Part shown: in pieces, positions 22,673-31,895 of the stretch
How the letters are laid out: every line of letters starts with the position of its first letter
Position numbering within the stretch: position 1 is the stretch's first letter
Assembly (NCBI GenBank): GCA_016295375.1
Contig: JAEDLI010000001.1
Location: forward strand, 1 to 58,442
Direction: 5' to 3'
DNA length: 58,442 nt
Source: Fibrobacter sp.
GTDB lineage: Bacteria > Fibrobacterota > Fibrobacteria > Fibrobacterales > Fibrobacteraceae
Notes under the pieces: model-generated
What the model was told of the DNA's origin: nothing
Database searches by the model: none
The model's input: only the letters and a program-made list of their open reading frames with translations
Program-made: the position numbers and the translations under genes

Positions 22673-25600
22673 ATGAAAAGGACATTTTTCCTTCTTCTGG
22701 CCTTGTGCCTTGTTTCCCTTTCCTTCGGGCGCGTGGGCCCGGTAAGCCAGTATGGCCAGCTGATGGCTGGCAAGGCCGGCAGCAAAGGCCAGATTTACGG
22801 CTCCTGTGAGGGCATTAAATCTGGTAAAGAAGTTGCCGTGCAGGGCATGAGCCTTTTCTGGGCCATCTCTAGCGACGTGGGTTCCCCCTTCTGGACATCC
22901 AGCATTGTGAGCGGCCTGGTAGAGAAGCAGAATATCCAGATTATCCGAGCCCCTATGGGTGTAGATGAAAACTGGGGCTCTGGCAACTACTTCAGTGATA
23001 CGAATAAGTACCAGAGTTTGATGAATGCCGTGGTGCAGGCGGCTATCGACAACGACATCTACGTGATTATCGACTACCATAGCCACAAGGCCAGCGACAA
23101 TGTAAACAACGCAAAGACATTCTTCAGTTACATGGCCCAGAAGTGGGGCGGTTACGACAACGTGATTTTCGAAGTGTTCAACGAACCCACCAGCCAGTCC
23201 TGGGGCACTATCAAGACATACGCCGAGTCTGTCATCGAGACTATCCGCCAGTATTCTGACAACCTGGTCCTTGTGGGTAACCCTGATTGGGACCAACATC
23301 CGGATTATGCCATTGGCAATACGGTTCGCGATTCCAAGAACAACGTGGCTTATACATTCCATTTCTATGCGGGTTCCCACTCTGTGGGTGGCGAAGGCGC
23401 GAATGCCGACCGAGCCATGAACGCGGGCCTTTCTGTGTTCGTTTCTGAATGGGGTACGGTGAATGCCGACGGTGGTGGCGGAGTCAGCGGTAATTCCTCC
23501 AGCTGGCTTACCTGGATGAACAACAACAAACTTTCTGGTGCCAATTGGTCCGTTTCCAACAAGAACGAAGGAGCCTCTTACTTTAGCGGAAGTGCCTGGA
23601 ACTATTCCAATAGCGGTCAGTGGGTAAACACCAACATTTTCTCCAAGCTCCCCAAGTCTTATTCGAAGTGCGGAAACGCTCCTTCATCTAGCAACTCCAA
23701 TCCCACGTCTTCGGCGAGCAATCCGAATTCTTCCGCTTCTCAGGGCGGTACCAACAAGCCTTTGCTGGTGGACAATTTTGAAGACGGCAACTACACCTCT
23801 CTTTGGAACAGCCCGTGGGGAATATATAATGATAATGACAAACAGGCAAATTCCACTATCGATACCGCCATGGTTTCTGGAAACGGTTCCTCCAAGGCTG
23901 TCCAGATAACCTATCGTCTGGATAAAGGCACATACGAGTATAGCCCGTTTGTGGGTTTGGTGGTTTCCGCCAATGCCGATGAAACGACCACCGAAGATCT
24001 GTCGGCCTGTACCGCCATCCAGTACGATTACAAGGGTGGCGCCCACGACTTTAGGGTGGAATCTTCTGTCGATGTGGAATACAACTACCACAAGTCGGCG
24101 GCCCAGTCCAGCAATGGCTGGAAAACCCGGACGGTTTACTGGACGGACTTGGCCCAGGAAACAGGCTGGGGAAGAGTGGCTTCTATAGACGATGTCCAGA
24201 AGGCGGTACGGGCCTTCAGCTGGCAAATTCAGGGGACTTCTGGCACCAACGGCACCTTGCAAATAGACAACGTGAAGTGCCTGGGCCTTAAGGAGGCTAG
24301 TTCTTCCAGCGCGGCCCAGTCGTCTTCCAGTGCACAATCTTCTTCTAGCAAGCCCAGCAGTTCGTCTGTGGCTTCTTCCAGCAGCGCCAAGCTGGTGATT
24401 ACCGGAAACTTGACGCAGACGGTGCTTCGTGGAGGCTCTATAAGCCCGGTAATCTTTACGAATATCAATAGCTTCCAGAGAAATTCTCAGAATGTCTACT
24501 ACCTGAATATGACTCGTTCCGGCAATGTACTTACCTTGGACGCAGTTGTCCCCACAAGTGCGAACTTGGGAACCTTCCGTGAAAACTTTACGGTGAACGG
24601 AACGGCCTACACAATGGTGCTGACTGTAAACGACATCTCCAGCAGTTCTGTCCAGAGCTCGTCTTCCGTCAGTTCTTCTTCGCAGACTCCTGCAAGCTCA
24701 GCTGCAGCAAGTTCCGCTTCCGTGAGCAACGATTGGCAGTCCAACACCCAGCTTACGGTCAATACCAATGGTGACGCGGTTATTGGTCAGTCGAATGGAT
24801 GGACTCCCGACCGCGTAGTAACTAAGGGATTGGGCGAGGTTGAAGCCAACAAGTCTTACACCTTGAGTTTTGATGCCTCTATCCAGCAGAACACCATGGA
24901 CATGGCCGTTTTGTTGAATTCCTATTGCAGTGGCATGGTAGAATTGGATGCAAACGAAGGTGCTCAGGCCTATACTTGTACCTTCAAGGCTACCAAGACT
25001 GAAAGCGTGGTACTGACCTTGACCATGCCAGGTTCCCGCTGGGAATCGGTGACTATTTCCAACCTTTCCCTGAAGTTGGCTGATGGTCACGAGGTGCTGT
25101 CCAGTTCTTCTGTAGCTCCTTCTAGTTCATCTGTGGCGATTGTAAAGCACGATGTCAAGTTTGTCGTAAACGGGAAAGTTATCCAGACGATCAAGGTAGC
25201 AGAAGGTGAAATTCCCGAGGCTCCCGCAAGCGTAGAACTGCCCAAGAATGATGCTCAGTACAGTTACAGCTTTGGCGGTTGGACTCCGGAGATTGTCGCC
25301 GTTACAGGCCCGGCCACCTACACGGCCAATATCGTTCAGACAATCAATGCCTACAAGATTACCTTCCTCAATTACGACAATTCGGAATTGTGGTGGGCCG
25401 AAGTGAACTATGGGAAGCTTCCTGTGTATGGCGGACCTGAGCCGACTCGTGAACTTAGTAAGTTCTACCGTTATGAATTCAAGGGCTGGAATCCCGAACT
25501 GAAAAAAGTGGTGGGCAAGGCTTCTTACACTGCCACCTATAACGAAATCCCCTTGAACGAAAGTTCTAGTTCTGCTCAGGTGTCCAGCAGCAGTACCGAA

Positions 25601-26233
25601 ACGAGCAGTTCGTCTGTTACTTCCAGCGCTTCTACCGAAGTCGTTGTCACCGGAAACCTTACGCAAAATGTGGTCAAGGGTGCCGAATTTGAGGCGGTTA
25701 CGTTTACGAATGTGACTTCGTTTACCAAGGAGACGTACTACATTTGGTGGCTTTCTTATGATTACGTGGGCAATACACTCACCATCAGCAATTCTCAGTC
25801 GACACAGTGGCTGCAGGCCGGTGATTGGAACGAAAAGATAAATGTCAACGGGACCACATATGAAATCCAGGTGACCGTGGTGGAGCCGGAATCCTCTGCG
25901 GCCTCTAGCTCTAGTTCCAATGAAACATCTAATTCTAGCACAAGTAGTCCAAGTTCTAGCTCCAGTGCAGTGACTCCGGCCTCCAGTGGTTCTTCGACGA
26001 TGGCCTTGCGCGGGGCTATGAAGTTCCCCGTTTCTGTGGTCGTGAATGGCCGTACACTCCTGATTGAGCGCGGCCAGGCTACTGTTGAGGTGTTCGACCT
26101 TCAAGGCCGTCCGCTAGCTCGCTTCATCCAGGTATCCGGTGCTGTAGAGCTTACAACGTTCAATGCCGGTAGCTATATCCTGCGGGTCAAGTCCGGCACT
26201 CAGGTGCAAAACCGCAAAATCACGCTAAATTAA
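22673..26233 (+). CDS. Secreted multimodular GH5 endoglucanase
   Basis: 1186 residues: signal peptide MKRTFFLLLALCLVSLSFG, then a GH5 (subfamily 2-like) barrel with the family N-terminus GPVSQYGQLMAGK, IDYHSHKA, acid/base Glu in IFEVFNEPTSQSW (about residue 170) and nucleophile in VFVSEWGTVNA (about 260). A Ser/Asn-rich linker leads to a CBM11-like module (365-540, LLVDNFEDGNYTSLW), a Ser linker, a small beta domain repeated twice (TGNLTQTV..., TGNLTQNV...), a CBM4/9-like module (682-805, GSRWESVTISNLSL), two InlB B-repeat-like units (YSFGGWTPEIVAV, YEFKGWNPELKKV) and a T9SS-like sorting domain at the C-terminus (VEVFDLQGRPLARF, GSYILRVKSG). Likely exported to the surface for cellulose hydrolysis. 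A paralogue with the same plan lies at 51205. Confidence 0.93.
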   Translation: MKRTFFLLLALCLVSLSFGRVGPVSQYGQLMAGKAGSKGQIYGSCEGIKSGKEVAVQGMSLFWAISSDVGSPFWTSSIVSGLVEKQNIQIIRAPMGVDENWGSGNYFSDTNKYQSLMNAVVQAAIDNDIYVIIDYHSHKASDNVNNAKTFFSYMAQKWGGYDNVIFEVFNEPTSQSWGTIKTYAESVIETIRQYSDNLVLVGNPDWDQHPDYAIGNTVRDSKNNVAYTFHFYAGSHSVGGEGANADRAMNAGLSVFVSEWGTVNADGGGGVSGNSSSWLTWMNNNKLSGANWSVSNKNEGASYFSGSAWNYSNSGQWVNTNIFSKLPKSYSKCGNAPSSSNSNPTSSASNPNSSASQGGTNKPLLVDNFEDGNYTSLWNSPWGIYNDNDKQANSTIDTAMVSGNGSSKAVQITYRLDKGTYEYSPFVGLVVSANADETTTEDLSACTAIQYDYKGGAHDFRVESSVDVEYNYHKSAAQSSNGWKTRTVYWTDLAQETGWGRVASIDDVQKAVRAFSWQIQGTSGTNGTLQIDNVKCLGLKEASSSSAAQSSSSAQSSSSKPSSSSVASSSSAKLVITGNLTQTVLRGGSISPVIFTNINSFQRNSQNVYYLNMTRSGNVLTLDAVVPTSANLGTFRENFTVNGTAYTMVLTVNDISSSSVQSSSSVSSSSQTPASSAAASSASVSNDWQSNTQLTVNTNGDAVIGQSNGWTPDRVVTKGLGEVEANKSYTLSFDASIQQNTMDMAVLLNSYCSGMVELDANEGAQAYTCTFKATKTESVVLTLTMPGSRWESVTISNLSLKLADGHEVLSSSSVAPSSSSVAIVKHDVKFVVNGKVIQTIKVAEGEIPEAPASVELPKNDAQYSYSFGGWTPEIVAVTGPATYTANIVQTINAYKITFLNYDNSELWWAEVNYGKLPVYGGPEPTRELSKFYRYEFKGWNPELKKVVGKASYTATYNEIPLNESSSSAQVSSSSTETSSSSVTSSASTEVVVTGNLTQNVVKGAEFEAVTFTNVTSFTKETYYIWWLSYDYVGNTLTISNSQSTQWLQAGDWNEKINVNGTTYEIQVTVVEPESSAASSSSSNETSNSSTSSPSSSSSAVTPASSGSSTMALRGAMKFPVSVVVNGRTLLIERGQATVEVFDLQGRPLARFIQVSGAVELTTFNAGSYILRVKSGTQVQNRKITLN

Positions 26234-26315
26234 GCGTTTTTGCCTAAAAGATGTCGTTGCTCCTGGTCCTTGCGACTAGGGGCTTTTACATTTTTTTACA
26301 AGGAAAAAAAGAGTT

Positions 26316-26341
26316 TTGAAACTATTTTTAATACGAATATA
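26316..26341 (+). promoter_or_regulatory. Conserved A/T-rich motif upstream of the gene at 26366
   Basis: TTTGAAACTATTTTTAATAC followed by GAATATA, 25 nt before the start codon, the same distance as the matching motif at 22622-22648. The box spacing does not fit a classic sigma70 promoter. Confidence 0.35.
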
Positions 26342-26365
26342 CATGGGAAATACACGGGTGTTGTT

Positions 26366-29300
26366 ATGAAGAAAGCTTTTGCTTTGGCGCTGTCGCTTTT
26401 GGCGGCGTTTGCGTTCGCCGCCTTTGACGAAAGTCATTTCAATTATGGGCGACAGTGGAAAGGTGAACTTAAAGGCGTTAATCTGTCTGGGAAGGGCCTT
26501 TCCCATTTGGCAATCTGGCTTGGTGATAATGCGACTTACAATACATATTGGGAAGGCGATATGGTACGGGCCTGTTTCCAGTATGACCTGACACCGGTAA
26601 TTTATGCCTATGTGATTGCTGAATATGACAAAGACCAGGGTTATAAGGATTGCGACGTGGGTACGCCCAATCATTGTACCAATGGTGCCCAGACCATTCG
26701 GGACCATTGGAGTGATATCCTCGCTCGCTACAAGTCGTATGCCCAAGGCATAGCACAGGATTATGGTACGTCAAAAACCACCATCTGGTTGATTGAACCG
26801 GACTTTTTCCAGTATTCCGCTTCGGGGGATGCGCGTTCCCCTTATACCCAGCAGGGGGGCGGCATTCCCGACGCCGAACTTTGCGGCACCCGGTTTAACC
26901 AAATTGTGGCGGCCATCAAGCAGTACCTGCCCAATGCCAAGATTGCGGTGGATATTTCCCCGTGGCTGAATGGTGACATCGTTGGCTGGTATGCCAATTT
27001 TGACCAGAGTAAGGTCGATTACCTTTTCTCGTCGGGTGGTCGTACCCAGGGTGACCAGAGCCGTATTCGCAGCGACAACAACAACCTGCTGACATGGGCC
27101 CAGGCCAGTGCCGCCATGGGAGGCAAGAAAATTATTGCTGATGACGGTTACGGTGTAGGTGGCGGCAGCAATAACGATTACCAGGATTGGATGAACGTGA
27201 ATAACCTGAACAACCGTATTTCTGACGGTGTTATCGGCATAACCATTCAGGATCCGGGTGATGCTTTTTATGAATTTGCGGCGCAGCATCCCATTTCTCT
27301 CGGCGGTGGCGGAGGAAATTCTTCCAGTTCAACTGCACAGAGTTCTTCTAGCAGGCCGTCCAGTTCGTCGGCAGCTCCAACGCCTAGCAACTTGACCGCC
27401 TTGATTGACAATTTTGAAGACGGCAATGGAATTTCTGAATGGGGCGGTGAGTGGTCCGCGTATACTGATGCCGATGATGGTGGACAGTCCACTGTCACAA
27501 CGTCTTTTTCCACGGGGTATAGTTCTTCGAAGGCTCTAAAGGCGTCCTATGCATTGGAAAAGGGCAATTTGTCATATGACCCGCAGGTGGGTATAACGGT
27601 TGACTTGCTTGCAGACAAGAGCACTGTCAATTTGAATTCTTGTACAAGTATCAGTTATTATTACAAGGGTGCCGCCCATTCGGTGCGTATGGAGTCTCCT
27701 TTGGTGACAGATTATGCATACCATCAGGCATCTGCCGCCACGACAAATAGCTGGACCAAGAAAACGGTGACACTCACTTCCATGAGCCAGCCCGACTGGA
27801 CGAAGATGATTGTTGATGTGAATTCGGCTCGGCAGAATGTGAAGGCTTTCAGTTGGCAGGTTTCCGGGACCACCGGTGCCACGGGTTCTCTGGAAATTGA
27901 CAATGTCCGTTGCGAAGGGTTGCCCGAGGCTGCCTCCAGTTCTTCGGCAAAGTCCAGCTCCAGCGTTTTGTCCAGTTCTGCACGTTCCTCTTCAAGCGTT
28001 TCTTCCAGTTCGGTGACGTCATCCAGCAGCGTTTCGTCCAGTTCCGTCTCGTCATCGAGTGTATCCAGCAGCTCGTCGGTGTCTTCTAGTTCCGTTGGGG
28101 AGGAATGGAATTCCAACACCGAGTTGACCATCAATAACAATGGTAGTGTGACTATCGGTCAGTCCAACGAGTATGCTGCCGCCCGTGTTGTGACCAAGGG
28201 TCTGGGCAACGTTGTTTCCGGAGAATCTTACACGTTGTCCTTTGATGCTACGGAGGGTTCAGGTGGCCAGGAAATGAATATGACGGTGGTTGTCGGGAGC
28301 TATTGCAACGATATTGCGACGATGACAGGTGGCAATACGACTCATGTTACCTGTTCCTTTACCGCCAATGCTTCGGAGTACTTGGCGCTTACTCTTGGTA
28401 TGCCCGGTAGCCGTTGGGAATCGATAACTATTTCCAATTTCTCCTTTGCGGCCAACGTCGTGCCTGTCACATTTACCATTACCTTCAAGAACGGCAATGT
28501 AACATTGCAGACGGTAGAAGTGGAACAGGGTACTATCCCTGTGTATACCGGAGCTGAACCGACAAAGGCGGCAACGGACCAGTACACCTATACATTCCAG
28601 GGCTGGAATCCGGCATTAGCTGCAGCGACAGGAAATGCGACATATCAGGCTGTCTTTAGCGAGGTGACAAATTACTACTCCATCAGGTTCCTGAATGGCG
28701 GAGCCGTGTTGGCTACGCAAGCTGTGGCCTACGGAACAATACCTGTATATTCCGGTGCGACGCCCACCAAGGATGCGGATGCCGCTTACACTTACGCATT
28801 CGACGGTTGGAATCCGGAAATTGTCGCCGTTACGCAGGATAAGGATTATACGGCCAAGTTCAAGGGAACTAAGAAAAAATATACTGTGACCTTTGTGAAT
28901 GGTGACGGTACATCCAGCAGTAGCCAAATGGAGTACGGCGAAACGCCTGTCGCACCTGTGGGCAAGACGCCTGCTAACGATGCACAGTATAGCTATAGCT
29001 TTGCGGGCTGGACTCCGGAAATTGATGCGGTTACTGGCGATGCAACCTACACTGCGGTGGTGGACAAAGCAGTGAACCTGTACACTGTAGCGTTTGTGAA
29101 TGACGATGGCACGCCCCTGACCTCTGCTACGTACTCCTATGGTACCGCTGCGGGCGATGTCATAAAGCCTAGGACTCCCGAAAAGCCCGCTACTGCTGAA
29201 TACACCTATGAGTTTAGCGGCTGGGATCCCAAGATTGCCGATGTCACGGGCAACGCCACATATACCGCCACCTACAAGGAATTCAAGCGCAAATACACCA

Positions 29301-30580
29301 TTACCTACCTGAACGAAGACGGATCAGTCTTCACGAAGGCGGAATACGAATACGGCACTCCGGACAAGAGTCTTCAGCTTGCTGAAAATCCCACCAAGAA
29401 GGGCACGGCCCAGTACACCTATACCTTTGCTGGCTGGAACCCGACCCTGGCTAAAGTTTCGGGAGAGGCCACCTACACGGCGACCTTCAAAGCAACTGTG
29501 AATCAGTACACAGTGACCTTCCTGAACTACGATAATTCTAAACTGCAAAGCTCCAAGGTGGCTTACGGCGAAATGCCTGAGTACATGGGTGAGACTCCGG
29601 TCAAACCCTCCACTGCTACCAACAACTATTTCTTTGACTACTGGACTCCGGGCATAGAGTCTGTGACGGAAGATGTTTCTTATATGGCGGTGTTCCGCGA
29701 GGAAGCCGTTGTAATTCCTTCTAGCAGTTCTGTTGTGGAGTCTAGCAGCTCTGAAGAACAGTCTTCCTCCAGCGAAGTTGTGGAGTCTAGCAGCTCTGAA
29801 GAAGATTCCTCCTCCAGCGAAACGGTTGAGGAGTCTAGCAGCTCTGAAGAACAGTCTTCCTCCAGCGAAGTTGTGGAGTCTAGCAGCTCTGAAGAAGATT
29901 CCTCCTCCAGCGAAACGGTTGAGGAGTCTAGCAGCTCTGAAGAACAGTCTTCCTCCAGCGAAGTTGTGGAGTCCAGCAGCTCTGAAGAAGATTCCTCCTC
30001 CAGCGAAGTGGTTGAAGAATCCAGCAGTTCCGAGGAAAGTTCAAGCAGCGGGGCAGAATCTAGTAGTTCTGTCGAAGAAAGCCCCTGCATTGCCTTTGTG
30101 AACGGTGTCGGGGGGTATGCGGAACACTGCTATAATTCTGGCTTGAACAATATGACTGCGGAAACATGCTACACTATTTCCCCCACACGTCCAGGAAGTT
30201 TACAGTGGATGAATACGGATGCTTCAAATAGGGAATGGTGGGTGGAAACCTCCTGCCTAGACTTTGTTCCTCCCAGCTCCAGTTCTGCAACAACCATTGT
30301 GTCTAGCAGCGCTAGTGCAAGTAGCCCAGAAGCGTTCGTAGCGGAACTGCAGTCGCAATTAAAGGTTTCCTTCGCTCACAACTGCCTTGCGATTTATGCG
30401 CCTAGAGAATCTTTAGTTCGCGTACAGGTGTTCGATATGCTGGGCAATCGCGTTAAGGCATTCCAGGAATCCTTCGTAGGGACCATGGAAATGTCGCTCC
30501 AGGGACTTCCGCAGGGTAGCTACATGGTCCGCGTTGTGACCGGAAGTTCTGCAAAGACCAGCCGTATCAATATACGGTAA
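26366..30580 (+). CDS. Giant secreted modular protein with putative TIM-barrel glycanase domain
   Basis: 1404 residues from the ATG at 26366 (signal peptide MKKAFALALSLLAAFAFA). Residues 20-310 form a domain I cannot assign to a named family: GVNLSGKGLSHLAIWLGD, TTIWLIEPDFFQYSASGD (about 137-155), NAKIAVDISPWLNGD, KKIIADDGYGVG and IGITIQDPGDAFYEF. The run of strand-end acidic residues (EPD, DIS, DDG) suggests a barrel hydrolase. Then come a Ser linker, a CBM11-like module (343-521), a Ser linker, a CBM4/9-like module (580-697), seven or so InlB B-repeat-like units (700-1112), a Ser/Glu tandem repeat (1117-1238), a small Cys-rich domain (CIAFVNGVGGYAEHC, 1240-1300) and a T9SS-like tail (VQVFDMLGNRVKAF, GSYMVRVVTG). 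It follows the GH5 gene by 132 nt with its own upstream motif. Confidence 0.8.
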   Translation: MKKAFALALSLLAAFAFAAFDESHFNYGRQWKGELKGVNLSGKGLSHLAIWLGDNATYNTYWEGDMVRACFQYDLTPVIYAYVIAEYDKDQGYKDCDVGTPNHCTNGAQTIRDHWSDILARYKSYAQGIAQDYGTSKTTIWLIEPDFFQYSASGDARSPYTQQGGGIPDAELCGTRFNQIVAAIKQYLPNAKIAVDISPWLNGDIVGWYANFDQSKVDYLFSSGGRTQGDQSRIRSDNNNLLTWAQASAAMGGKKIIADDGYGVGGGSNNDYQDWMNVNNLNNRISDGVIGITIQDPGDAFYEFAAQHPISLGGGGGNSSSSTAQSSSSRPSSSSAAPTPSNLTALIDNFEDGNGISEWGGEWSAYTDADDGGQSTVTTSFSTGYSSSKALKASYALEKGNLSYDPQVGITVDLLADKSTVNLNSCTSISYYYKGAAHSVRMESPLVTDYAYHQASAATTNSWTKKTVTLTSMSQPDWTKMIVDVNSARQNVKAFSWQVSGTTGATGSLEIDNVRCEGLPEAASSSSAKSSSSVLSSSARSSSSVSSSSVTSSSSVSSSSVSSSSVSSSSSVSSSSVGEEWNSNTELTINNNGSVTIGQSNEYAAARVVTKGLGNVVSGESYTLSFDATEGSGGQEMNMTVVVGSYCNDIATMTGGNTTHVTCSFTANASEYLALTLGMPGSRWESITISNFSFAANVVPVTFTITFKNGNVTLQTVEVEQGTIPVYTGAEPTKAATDQYTYTFQGWNPALAAATGNATYQAVFSEVTNYYSIRFLNGGAVLATQAVAYGTIPVYSGATPTKDADAAYTYAFDGWNPEIVAVTQDKDYTAKFKGTKKKYTVTFVNGDGTSSSSQMEYGETPVAPVGKTPANDAQYSYSFAGWTPEIDAVTGDATYTAVVDKAVNLYTVAFVNDDGTPLTSATYSYGTAAGDVIKPRTPEKPATAEYTYEFSGWDPKIADVTGNATYTATYKEFKRKYTITYLNEDGSVFTKAEYEYGTPDKSLQLAENPTKKGTAQYTYTFAGWNPTLAKVSGEATYTATFKATVNQYTVTFLNYDNSKLQSSKVAYGEMPEYMGETPVKPSTATNNYFFDYWTPGIESVTEDVSYMAVFREEAVVIPSSSSVVESSSSEEQSSSSEVVESSSSEEDSSSSETVEESSSSEEQSSSSEVVESSSSEEDSSSSETVEESSSSEEQSSSSEVVESSSSEEDSSSSEVVEESSSSEESSSSGAESSSSVEESPCIAFVNGVGGYAEHCYNSGLNNMTAETCYTISPTRPGSLQWMNTDASNREWWVETSCLDFVPPSSSSATTIVSSSASASSPEAFVAELQSQLKVSFAHNCLAIYAPRESLVRVQVFDMLGNRVKAFQESFVGTMEMSLQGLPQGSYMVRVVTGSSAKTSRINIR
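29738..30016 (+). repeat. 93-bp tandem repeat coding for Ser/Glu-rich linker
   Basis: Three units of 93 bp, the first two identical or nearly so and the third diverged at its 3' end, encode ESSSSEEQSSSSEVV and ESSSSEEDSSSSETVE blocks. DNA-level identity shows recent duplication; the copy number is likely to vary between strains. Confidence 0.85.
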
Positions 30581-30605
30581 GCCTCTTGCCGACGGTGACT
30601 GGAGC

Positions 30606-30647
30606 TTACAAGTGTGTGATGTGAAATGTGTAGTGAGAAATGAATAA
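30606..30647. repeat. Heptanucleotide array (TGTGNNN type)
   Basis: Five or six units in phase, including TGTGTGA TGTGAAA TGTGTAG TGAGAAA TGAATAA from 30613. Part of a 285-nt gap between the giant gene and azlC that otherwise holds a REP palindrome and a second array. Confidence 0.6.
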
Positions 30648-30716
30648 TTCCACTTCCCACGTTAAATCTTCTTGTTTTTATCGGTCCTGATACCTAATCG
30701 CTAAAATCTCAAGCGG

Positions 30717-30736
30717 ATCCTCACTTTCGTGAGGAT
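30717..30736. repeat. REP-like palindrome
   Basis: ATCCTCAC, TTTC, GTGAGGAT, followed by GAC. Arms covary relative to other copies (CAC/GTG instead of CGC/GCG). Confidence 0.75.
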
Positions 30737-30754
30737 GACTTTCCTCGTGCCCCG

Positions 30755-30852
30755 CACCTCACAACTCATAACTGGCTACTCATTACTAATCTCACATTCC
30801 TCATTCCCCAAACCCTTAGATCCTAGCCCCTAACCCCTAACCACTATTTACT
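30755..30852. repeat. Heptanucleotide array upstream of azlC
   Basis: 98 nt = 14 heptamers that stay in phase: CACCTCA CAACTCA ... TTCCTCA TTCCCCA AACCCTT AGATCCT AGCCCCT AACCCCT AACCACT ATTTACT. It ends 13 nt before the azlC start, where a promoter would be expected. Confidence 0.75.
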
Positions 30853-30865
30853 ATCTTTGGCCCGT

Positions 30866-31564
30866 ATGTTTTTGAAGGGCGTGAAAGACGGGTTACCCAT
30901 AGGCATCGGCTATTTTGCGGTGTCCTTCTCTTTCGGCATTGCCGGATCCAAGTTCATGTCTTGGTTCTTGGTGACCTTCATCTCCATGACCAACTTGACT
31001 TCGGCGGGACAGTTTGCGGGCCTTAACATCATGGTGGATGCCGCCGGCACTTTTTTGGAGATGGCTATCGCCACCTTCTTTATTAATCTGCGCTATTCCC
31101 TGATGGCCATCACCCTTTCCCAGAAAGTCTCGTCTGATTTTACGACGCCTTACCGCCTGCTTTTGGCCACGGGAATCACCGACGAAATTTTCGCCGTGTC
31201 CATGGCGCAGCAAAACCGCGTGACCCCCCGCTATTTCTTTGGCCTAATGGTGCTGCCCTATATCGGCTGGTCCCTGGGGACGCTCACGGGGGCTGTGTCT
31301 GGAGAGATTTTGCCCTCCTGGATTACCAACGCCCTGGGAGTCGCCTTGTATGGTATGTTTGTGGCCATTGTGGTGCCCCCCTGCAAAAAAAATCTGTCCA
31401 CATTGATTGTGGTGCTGGTGGCCATCGCCTTGAGTCTTGCATTCAAGTATGTCCCTGTGCTGCAGGGCGTCTCTTATGGTTTTTCCAGTATCATCTGTGC
31501 GGTAGTAGCCTCTCTCTTTGGGGCCCTGTTCTTCCCGGTCAAGGCGTCGGACGATGAACCTTAG
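30866..31564 (+). CDS. azlC: AzlC family branched-chain amino acid exporter, large subunit
   Basis: 232 residues from the ATG at 30866. An inner-membrane protein with about seven hydrophobic segments; family marks are KDGLPIGIGYFAVSFSFGIAG, SMTNLTSAGQFAGL, FFINLRYSLMAITLSQK and the GITDEIFAV motif. With AzlD it exports branched-chain amino acids or their analogues, as known for the Bacillus AzlCD and E. coli YgaZH pairs. azlD starts inside its last codons (11-nt overlap), so the two subunits are coupled. Confidence 0.92.
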   Translation: MFLKGVKDGLPIGIGYFAVSFSFGIAGSKFMSWFLVTFISMTNLTSAGQFAGLNIMVDAAGTFLEMAIATFFINLRYSLMAITLSQKVSSDFTTPYRLLLATGITDEIFAVSMAQQNRVTPRYFFGLMVLPYIGWSLGTLTGAVSGEILPSWITNALGVALYGMFVAIVVPPCKKNLSTLIVVLVAIALSLAFKYVPVLQGVSYGFSSIICAVVASLFGALFFPVKASDDEP

Positions 31565-31874
31565 GGAATACTTTGCCTTCTTGATGGTTATGGCGGGAGT
31601 GACCTTCCTTTTGCGGGCTGTTCCCTTTGTGCTTTTGAAAGGGAAGCTGAGCAATCCCTTTGTCAAGTCTTTTTTGGCCTACATCCCTTGCACGGTACTT
31701 GCCGCCATGACGGTGCCTGCCATCTTCTATTCTACGGATTCCATGCTGTCGGGCGTGCTTGCTCTTGTAACGGCCGTGGTGGCATCCCTGTTCCGGTTTG
31801 GGCTGGTGGGCGTTGCCCTGGTGGCCTGCTGCACGGTGCTTTTTATAGACGGCCTTTGGCCCTTGTTCTTTTAA
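31554..31874 (+). CDS. azlD: AzlD family branched-chain amino acid exporter, small subunit
   Basis: 106 residues, four predicted membrane segments; MNLREYFAFLMVMAGVTFLL, RAVPFVLLKGK and YIPCTVLAAMTVPAIF are typical of AzlD. The ATG at 31554 lies within the azlC 3' end and frame, which points to coupled translation and a fixed subunit ratio. The next gene starts 22 nt downstream and is probably co-transcribed, though it is not known to act with AzlCD. Confidence 0.92.
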   Translation: MNLREYFAFLMVMAGVTFLLRAVPFVLLKGKLSNPFVKSFLAYIPCTVLAAMTVPAIFYSTDSMLSGVLALVTAVVASLFRFGLVGVALVACCTVLFIDGLWPLFF

Positions 31875-31895
31875 TAATCTAGATTGGTGTGGCTT

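Noticed and set aside
29680..30090. Ser/Leu/Glu-rich minus-strand frame opposite the 93-bp repeats
   Set aside because: Arises from the repeat sequence of the sense gene; no start signals.
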